From an uncultured beta proteobacterium (GTDB lineage: Bacteria > Pseudomonadota > Gammaproteobacteria > Burkholderiales > SG8-39), in the NCBI GenBank assembly GCA_902826155.1, contig CADEDU010000035.1, positions 1-19,225 of the forward strand: DNA of 19,225 nucleotides. Reading direction: 5' to 3'. Shown here one piece after another: positions 14,649-19,225 of the stretch; the stretch's first letter is position 1; each line of letters starts with the position of its first letter. Below the pieces are notes generated by a model. The model made no database searches and was not told where the DNA came from. It was given only the letters and a program-made list of their open reading frames with translations. Made by a program: the position numbers and the translations under genes.

Positions 14649-15401
14649 ATGACGACCGCCACCTCGATTCGCAACGATGCCCAACAAGTCACCGACGCAG
14701 ACGCCGCGCAAGGACTGCGCGAAGTGCTGCCCCAGTCGCGCCACGACATCTACCAAGGCATCCACAAAGGGCTGCGCGCCTGGATGACCGACGTGCTGGT
14801 TCGCGCCGGTCGAGTCGACTACACCGATGTCGACGAAGTGGCCGAGTTGGCCGGCTCGGTGCGTGCGCTCCTGCACGTTCTGCGTCACCACCTGACGATG
14901 GAGAACCAGTTCGTGCATCCGGCGATGGAGCGTGCGATTCCCGGCTCGACGCAGACGATCGCCACCGAACATGTCCATCACGAGCGCGCGATCGCTTTGA
15001 TCGAGGGCGATCTGCGCGGTCTGGAGCAGGCTCAGGCGCTGGCTCGCGCCGCTGCCGCACAGCGGTTGTATCGGCGACTGGCGTTGTTCGTTGCCGAGAA
15101 CTTCGAGCACATGAACGTCGAGGAGACCGAGCACAACGCCGTGCTGTGGGCTACCTGCAGCGACCCTGAGATCGCCGAGATCGAACAGACCATCATCGCC
15201 GCGCATTCACCCGAGGACATGGTCGAAGTGTTGCGTTGGATGGTGCCGGCGATGGCCGCGCCGGAGCGCGCCGCAATGTTCACCGGCATCCGCATGAATG
15301 CGCCGGCGGAAGTGTTCCAGATGCTGCTCGGCGCGGTGCGCCCGCATCTGTCGGAGCGCGACTACGTCAAACTGTGCGCGGCGATCGGGCCGGTCAGCTG
15401 A
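14649..15401 (+). CDS. Hemerythrin domain-containing protein
   Basis: The 250-aa soluble protein has an HHE/hemerythrin-like four-helix domain expected to bind a non-haem di-iron centre and react with O2 or NO. Likely ligands: His39 (YQGIHKGLR), His80/81 with Glu85 (HHLTMEN), His90, His110/111 (EHVHHER), His154 and Glu158/159 (FEHMNVEETEH) and His162. Residues 170-250 extend beyond a minimal 130-150-aa hemerythrin domain; this tail is helical-looking and unassigned. The start is firm: AAGGAG (14636-14641) lies 7 nt before the ATG. It is transcribed toward a minus-strand gene whose stop codon touches its own, with no bases between. The role is inferred as oxygen or nitric-oxide sensing, storage or iron-centre protection. 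No signal peptide. Confidence 0.88.
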   Translation: MTTATSIRNDAQQVTDADAAQGLREVLPQSRHDIYQGIHKGLRAWMTDVLVRAGRVDYTDVDEVAELAGSVRALLHVLRHHLTMENQFVHPAMERAIPGSTQTIATEHVHHERAIALIEGDLRGLEQAQALARAAAAQRLYRRLALFVAENFEHMNVEETEHNAVLWATCSDPEIAEIEQTIIAAHSPEDMVEVLRWMVPAMAAPERAAMFTGIRMNAPAEVFQMLLGAVRPHLSERDYVKLCAAIGPVS

Positions 15402-15407
15402 TCAGCT
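15396..15407. repeat. 12-bp perfect palindrome at a zero-gap convergent stop-stop junction
   Basis: AGCTGATCAGCT is centred on the junction where the TGA of the hemerythrin gene (15399-15401) meets the TGA of the minus-strand GAF gene (15402-15404). The central six bases follow from two abutting TGA codons; the outer AGC/GCT match is extra and could be chance. Confidence 0.7.
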
Positions 15408-16805
15408 CTCGATCAAGGTCAACGGCCGGTTCACGCTCAGGCGGAATCGGCCGCGCGCGGTGCGCTCGATACGGATCGAATCGGCGCGTTCGTTCAACCG
15501 GCGCGTGAGCAGCACCAGACGCGCTTCGAGGTTCTCGCTCAGCTCGGGCAGCCGGATCTCCGGCGCGAGCCGCAGTTCGCGATTGCTGAATTCGGTGCGT
15601 CCGCTGCCCGAATAATCGCGTGCCAGTTTCCAGAAGATCGCGCCGGCCACGCCTTTGATCAGATACTCATCGTCGAGGAACACGCTGTCGTCGGCGGCGT
15701 AGTGCCGCACGCGGATCGGCGTGCCGGTCACGATGCCGGCCGATGCTTCGCCTACCCGGGTCGCCTTGCCTGGCGGTTCCGTATCGGCGGAGCCGCTGGC
15801 CGCAGCATCCAATCCCCGCAGCGCCAGCGCGAACTGCGTCGCCACCGCCGCGAGCGCATCCTGATCTTCGCCGGTGAAGCGGCCTTCCTCGGCGCTTTGC
15901 ACCGCGAGCACACCGAGTAGTTGATCGCCCAGCAGGATCGGCACGGCGAGCTGACTGCGCACCGATGCCAGCTCCGGAAACGGGATCTCGCCCGCCGGAA
16001 TCACGCCTTCGCGCTGCGCCTGCGTGAGCGTCACCGCGCGTCCGTACTGGTATTCGGAGGTCGCGTACGCGATGCGGATCGGCGTGCGCTCGCGCGCTGC
16101 GATACCGATCGCGCCGACGCCGAACGCGAGATCGGAGCCGATGCCGGCGCGATCGAAGCCGCGGCTGGCCAGCGTGTAGAGACGACGGTACTTGTTGTCG
16201 GCGGCCAGGATGATCGAGTGCTCGTAGCCCAGCCGCTCGCTGAGGGCGGCGAGCGTCGCATCGCCTAGTTGCAGCAGATCGGTGGCCTGACCGATCCGCT
16301 CACCGATCGCGCGCAGCGCGATCAGATGGTTGTGCCGCGGCGGCTGTGCTTCGAGCCGTCGGCCGGCGCGGCGCTCGATCGAAATCACCTGATAGATGTC
16401 CGAGCCGAGCAGGCGGAAGATGCCGGCCATGCCCGAGAGTGTGGCAATGCCTGCCAGGCGTGCCTTCATCGCCTCGAACAAGGGTCCGCTGGTCTCGGTG
16501 CGCAGATAGCGCACGCGCAGGATGAATTGCGCCGCGGTCTGTGGACACCACAGCTGCAGCGTCGCGTTGGGGTTGGCGAGCACGTTGGCACGTGTCTTGT
16601 TGAAGAACTGGAACGACAGCGCCAGATGCTGTTCGTCGACGTACTCCACTTCCGACAGATAGCTCACATTGGGCGTGCCGTCGGGCGCGCAGGTGGCGAT
16701 GATGCCCGGTAGCTTGCCGTCGAAGCAGGCGCGGATGATGTCGAGCGATCTGACGCGCCGGCCGCCGGCCGGGTCATGCTGCGTAGTGTGCAATGTGCTG
16801 CTCAC
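15402..16805 (-). CDS. FMN split-barrel / GAF / winged-helix-like three-domain protein
   Basis: The 467-aa cytoplasmic protein has three parts. Residues about 20-150 resemble a pyridoxamine-5'-phosphate-oxidase-like FMN split barrel (LPGIIATCAPDGTPNVSYLSEV, FFNKTRANVLANPNATL). Residues about 165-330 are a GAF domain (LRAIGERIGQATDL start; SQLAVPILLGDQLLGVLAVQS and FTGEDQDALAAVATQFALAL end). Residues about 365-465 look like a small winged-helix region (FWKLARDYSGSGRTEFSNRE, RIERTARGRFRLS). The last assignment rests on appearance only. The arrangement suggests a flavin- and ligand-responsive sensor, but no kinase, cyclase or diguanylate domain is present to carry output. The start is GTG 16805, 10 bp after the stop of the small FMN protein, so the two are probably co-transcribed and coupled. 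Its 3' end abuts the hemerythrin gene. Confidence 0.82.
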   Translation of the reverse strand: MSSTLHTTQHDPAGGRRVRSLDIIRACFDGKLPGIIATCAPDGTPNVSYLSEVEYVDEQHLALSFQFFNKTRANVLANPNATLQLWCPQTAAQFILRVRYLRTETSGPLFEAMKARLAGIATLSGMAGIFRLLGSDIYQVISIERRAGRRLEAQPPRHNHLIALRAIGERIGQATDLLQLGDATLAALSERLGYEHSIILAADNKYRRLYTLASRGFDRAGIGSDLAFGVGAIGIAARERTPIRIAYATSEYQYGRAVTLTQAQREGVIPAGEIPFPELASVRSQLAVPILLGDQLLGVLAVQSAEEGRFTGEDQDALAAVATQFALALRGLDAAASGSADTEPPGKATRVGEASAGIVTGTPIRVRHYAADDSVFLDDEYLIKGVAGAIFWKLARDYSGSGRTEFSNRELRLAPEIRLPELSENLEARLVLLTRRLNERADSIRIERTARGRFRLSVNRPLTLIES

Positions 16806-16815
16806 GAAGCGACGC

Positions 16816-17310
16816 TCATGATTCGGCTCGCGAACCGACCGGCTCGCCGGCGTTGGGTCCGGGCGTCTGCACGAACACGCTGGTCGGCGTGAACGTCACC
16901 GCCACGAGGTCGCTGGCCTCGTACGAGAACGCGGTTCGCGACCAGTCGGGGTCGTCGCCCACCTGGGCCAGCTCCGCCACGATCATCTCGATATAGGCGG
17001 CTACGCGCGCAGCGTCGCCATCGGCGAGCGGCTCGATGCTCGCGTCGGAGCCTTTGAGCTGCAGCGTGCGAAACGTCGTCGGGCGGCATACCACCAGTGC
17101 CACCGACGGAAATGCGCGAACGTTGGCCAGCACATCGACAGCTTGTGCGCGGCTGACGAACACCGTGACAGTGCCGCGCGCGGCGTCGGGCCGGCAGCCT
17201 CTGCAATAGACCACGCTCGCGAGGTTGTCGCGATCGCGTGCGCCCAATACCAAGGTAACCGGGCCGCGTACGAACGCGGCGATGCCCTCGTCGATCACCG
17301 GCGGCCCCAC
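16816..17310 (-). CDS. Small pyridoxamine 5'-phosphate oxidase-like (FMN split-barrel) protein
   Basis: The 164-aa cytoplasmic protein has the beta-rich pattern of the PNPOx-like FMN-binding fold: IAAFVRGPVTLVLGARD, TVTVFVSRAQAVDVLANVRAFPSVALVVC, then TTFRTLQLKGSDASI, and a C-terminal strand. Members bind FMN, F420 or haem, and most are not true PNP oxidases; catalytic residues cannot be assigned. Two cysteines sit close together in VVYCRGCRPDA (34-44). The start is uncertain: GTG 17310 has no adjacent Shine-Dalgarno (a GGGAGG lies about 22 nt upstream), and GTG five codons in is an alternative. It lies 50 bp after the flavin monooxygenase gene and 10 bp before the GAF protein gene. The shared FMN fold with the next protein suggests a functional pair. 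Confidence 0.72.
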   Translation of the reverse strand: MGPPVIDEGIAAFVRGPVTLVLGARDRDNLASVVYCRGCRPDAARGTVTVFVSRAQAVDVLANVRAFPSVALVVCRPTTFRTLQLKGSDASIEPLADGDAARVAAYIEMIVAELAQVGDDPDWSRTAFSYEASDLVAVTFTPTSVFVQTPGPNAGEPVGSRAES

Positions 17311-17360
17311 GCTCGAATACTGCCCACTGCCTCGTTCCTCCCGAACTTACGCTGCAAGCC

Positions 17361-18851
17361 CTATGGCCTGCTCGTGATTCGATCCGCCGCAACGAATTCC
17401 AGCTCCTCCAGCGCCAGATCGCTCAGCATTGCCGGGTGCTCGTCCTGTCGCAGCGGCCACAGGATCGGCGTGCCGGTCTGGTCGGCGTACCAGTTGCGGC
17501 AACCCATCCACACCGTATCGGGCAGGGCGGCGCGCAGGCGGGCAACGAATTTCTCGGTGGCGGCCGCGCTCGGCATCACCGATGCGCCGCGCCGTCGAGC
17601 GATCGCGACAATGCGCAGAATGTAGTCGATCTCCTGTTCCAGACCCAACGGCACCGAGATGTTGTTCACCGGCGCGAACGGGCCGTACAACATGAACAGG
17701 TTGGGGAAGCCGGGCAGCGCCACGCCGCGGTACGAGAAGACACCGTCTTTCCATAGCGCGTCGATGGTCCGACCACCCAGGCCTTCCACGCGCATCGGAC
17801 GCATGTAAGCGTGTGCGTCGAAACCGGTGGCGTACACGAGCACGTCCAGGTCGCACCGTCGGCCATCGGCCAGTTGCACGCCCTCGGGCACGATGCGCTC
17901 GATGCGCGTGGCCTCGATGTGCACGTTCGCGCGCTGCACCGCCTCGTAGTACGCGTCGGACTTCGGGATTCGCGTGCAGCCCAGGTGGTAGGTGGGCGTC
18001 AGCTTGCGGCGCAGTTCGGGATCGCTGATCTTCTCGAGATAGCCGTTGAACTCGCGCTGCATCTGCTCGCGCAGCGCGCCGGGCTCGACGCGCCAGCGGT
18101 CGGCCTGGCTGTAGCCGTCCCACAGTTCGCGCTGCACCTGTTCGTAGCCGCCGGGTTCACGCAGCCGCGCGCGCTCCTCGGCGGTGGGTTCGGGGTTCTC
18201 GCGGATGTGGATCCACTGGGCGCGGCGGATGAACTGGGTCACCTCGCAGTCCAAATAGGCGAGCGCCTCGGTGATCTGCACCCCGCTTGCGCCGCTGCCG
18301 ATGACGCCGATGCGCTTGCCCGCGAGCGGCACGCGGTGATCCCAGCGTGCGGAGTGGAACGACGGGCCGGCGAAGCGATCGCGTCCGGCGATGTCGGGGT
18401 AGATCGGCGTGTTGAGAAAACCGGTGGCGCACACGAACAGGTCGGCGATGTCCGTGGTGCCCGAGGCGGTCTTCAACCGCCAACGCCCGCCGTCGAATTT
18501 CGCCTCGACGATGTGCTCGTTGAATCGGATGAAGCGCCGCAAGTCACGCTCGGTCGCCACGCGCTCGAGGTACGACTGGATCTCCGGCCCGGGGGCGAAC
18601 TTGCGCGACCACTCCAGGTTCGGATGGAACGGGAATTCGTACTGGCGCGACACCACGTCCACGTAGAGACCGGGATAGGTGTTGTCACGCCAGGTGCCGC
18701 CAACCTCGCTCGCCCGTTCGTAGACGGTGAAGTCGATGCCGCTGCGTTTGAGGTGCTCGGCCATCGCCAGCCCCGCGATGCCGGCACCGACCACCACCGC
18801 GCGAAACGGACGATCAGACCGGGGGGAATCGGCGTTGGGGTGATCCGTCAT
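17361..18851 (-). CDS. Flavin-containing monooxygenase, Baeyer-Villiger type
   Basis: The 496-aa NAD(P)H/FAD enzyme is expected to insert oxygen into ketones or oxidise N/S centres. Seen: FAD Rossmann motif GAGIAG (22-27); GGTWRDNTYPG (51-61); the Baeyer-Villiger fingerprint FAGPSFHSARWD (160-171, matching FxGxxxHxxxWD); second nucleotide motif GSGASG (185-190); ATGFD (341-345). All key residues are intact and length fits class B flavoproteins of this type (about 490-550 aa). There is no signal peptide. ATG 18851 has only a purine-rich GAGAGA upstream. The gene is first in a minus-strand run with two FMN-fold genes downstream (50 and 10 bp gaps), so a shared transcript is likely. The substrate is unknown; cyclohexanone-type, phenylacetone-type and steroid ketones are all possible. 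Confidence 0.92.
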   Translation of the reverse strand: MTDHPNADSPRSDRPFRAVVVGAGIAGLAMAEHLKRSGIDFTVYERASEVGGTWRDNTYPGLYVDVVSRQYEFPFHPNLEWSRKFAPGPEIQSYLERVATERDLRRFIRFNEHIVEAKFDGGRWRLKTASGTTDIADLFVCATGFLNTPIYPDIAGRDRFAGPSFHSARWDHRVPLAGKRIGVIGSGASGVQITEALAYLDCEVTQFIRRAQWIHIRENPEPTAEERARLREPGGYEQVQRELWDGYSQADRWRVEPGALREQMQREFNGYLEKISDPELRRKLTPTYHLGCTRIPKSDAYYEAVQRANVHIEATRIERIVPEGVQLADGRRCDLDVLVYATGFDAHAYMRPMRVEGLGGRTIDALWKDGVFSYRGVALPGFPNLFMLYGPFAPVNNISVPLGLEQEIDYILRIVAIARRRGASVMPSAAATEKFVARLRAALPDTVWMGCRNWYADQTGTPILWPLRQDEHPAMLSDLALEELEFVAADRITSRP

Positions 18852-18937
18852 GCCAAATCTCTCGTTTCCTGCGGCGCATCAATTCGTTTTCCGGCCGAGA
18901 CCAGCCGTTTACATCTCATAGATAGGCTGTGTGAACC

Positions 18938-18993
18938 GGTTTGAAGCGCATCGCAACTCATGTTCAAGAGCTGCATCCGATTCGCCTCAAACC
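18938..18993. promoter_or_regulatory. 11-bp inverted repeat in a divergent gap (possible operator)
   Basis: GGTTTGAAGCG (18938-18948) and CGCCTCAAACC (18983-18993) pair at 10 of 11 positions with a 34-nt spacer, between the flavin monooxygenase and the small 64-aa gene. An 8-bp palindrome AACCGGTT (18934-18941) overlaps the left arm. On the minus strand TTCACA with an 18-bp spacer to TAAACG is a weak promoter for the monooxygenase. A dimeric regulator binding here could control both directions; this is inference. Confidence 0.45.
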
Positions 18994-19027
18994 CCGAATA
19001 CCAGGTATCCACCTAGCGAGGTCCGCC

Positions 19028-19222
19028 ATGCAAACGCTGAAATCCGGACTGTCCCCCAAGCTGCTGAATGCCCCGACGCTCGAGCCGCAACGTCAGCTGG
19101 CAGCGTGGGCACCGACGACCTACCAGCGCTCGCAGGAAGATCGCGCTTCGCAACCGGCGACCTGGGCGTTCTCCGCGCTTACCGCACTGCAATACGAAGC
19201 GCGCCCGACGTTCAAGCCGTAA
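19028..19222 (+). CDS. Small unrecognised 64-aa protein
   Basis: I do not recognise this protein. It is 64 aa, hydrophilic with Pro, Gln and Ala rich stretches (PTLEPQRQLAAWAPTTYQRS), no signal peptide, no membrane span and no Cys. It ends with TAA three bases before the window ends. A GAGG sequence 8-9 nt before the ATG gives modest support for translation. It is divergent from the flavin monooxygenase and separated from it by 176 bp containing an inverted repeat. It may be a real small gene or a chance open frame. Confidence 0.5.
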   Translation: MQTLKSGLSPKLLNAPTLEPQRQLAAWAPTTYQRSQEDRASQPATWAFSALTALQYEARPTFKP

Positions 19223-19225
19223 GCC

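Noticed and set aside
17811..18944. 377-aa plus-strand frame opposite the flavin monooxygenase
   Set aside because: Shadow of the monooxygenase, without motifs of its own.
1..19225. CRISPR array, tRNA, rRNA, transposase or phage genes
   Set aside because: I looked for regularly spaced repeats, for cloverleaf-like or conserved RNA segments and for integrase or transposase motifs in the translated frames and saw none. The iterated motif at 11715-11839 is too irregular for CRISPR.

Overview
The window is dense, high-GC DNA with short gaps, few AT-rich stretches and frequent GTG starts. Gene content points to a beta-proteobacterium, probably Burkholderiales: a LivM-LivG fused transporter, a fumarylacetoacetase-family hydrolase next to ABC transporters, an orphan flippase and an M81 peptidase. 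The taxon is an inference from style and content, not from a marker gene. No rRNA, tRNA, CRISPR array, insertion sequence or phage gene was seen.

Left block (1-10116, all minus strand). Read in transcription order, it starts at a near-consensus sigma-70 promoter (TTGACA, 17-bp spacer, TAAAAG; 10088-10116). A fumarylacetoacetase-family hydrolase (10055-9102) comes first. It is followed by a three-gene ABC importer of the NMT1/THI5-SsuA type: binding protein 9033-8038, permease 8033-7278, ATPase 7228-6455. An AMP-forming acyl-CoA ligase (6458-4779) overlaps the ATPase by 4 bp. A complete branched-chain-amino-acid-type (Liv/HAAT) importer closes the block: binding protein 4669-3527, LivH 3525-2485, a LivM-LivG fusion 2427-652, and LivF 655 to beyond the left edge. 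The spacing suggests one long uptake-and-catabolism unit: two importers, a CoA ligase to activate a carboxylic acid, and a hydrolase that typically acts on ring-cleavage or acylpyruvate products. The substrate is unknown.

Middle (10186-14470). An orphan O-antigen/exopolysaccharide flippase lies on the minus strand (11667-10186). A 332-bp divergent gap follows, with an iterated GGACG-AGC motif and nested inverted repeats. On the plus strand are an M81/MlrC-type metallopeptidase (12000-13511) and a putative lipoprotein of the endonuclease/exonuclease/phosphatase fold (about 13601-14470).

Right block (14649-19222). A hemerythrin-like protein (plus, 14649-15401) converges with zero spacing on a minus-strand group. 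That group holds a three-part protein (FMN split barrel, GAF, C-terminal winged-helix-like region; 16805-15402), a small FMN split-barrel protein (17310-16816) and a Baeyer-Villiger-type flavin monooxygenase (18851-17361). Di-iron, flavin and GAF domains together suggest a redox or gas-responsive neighbourhood (inference). A divergent gap with an 11-bp inverted repeat leads to an unrecognised 64-aa protein (19028-19222).
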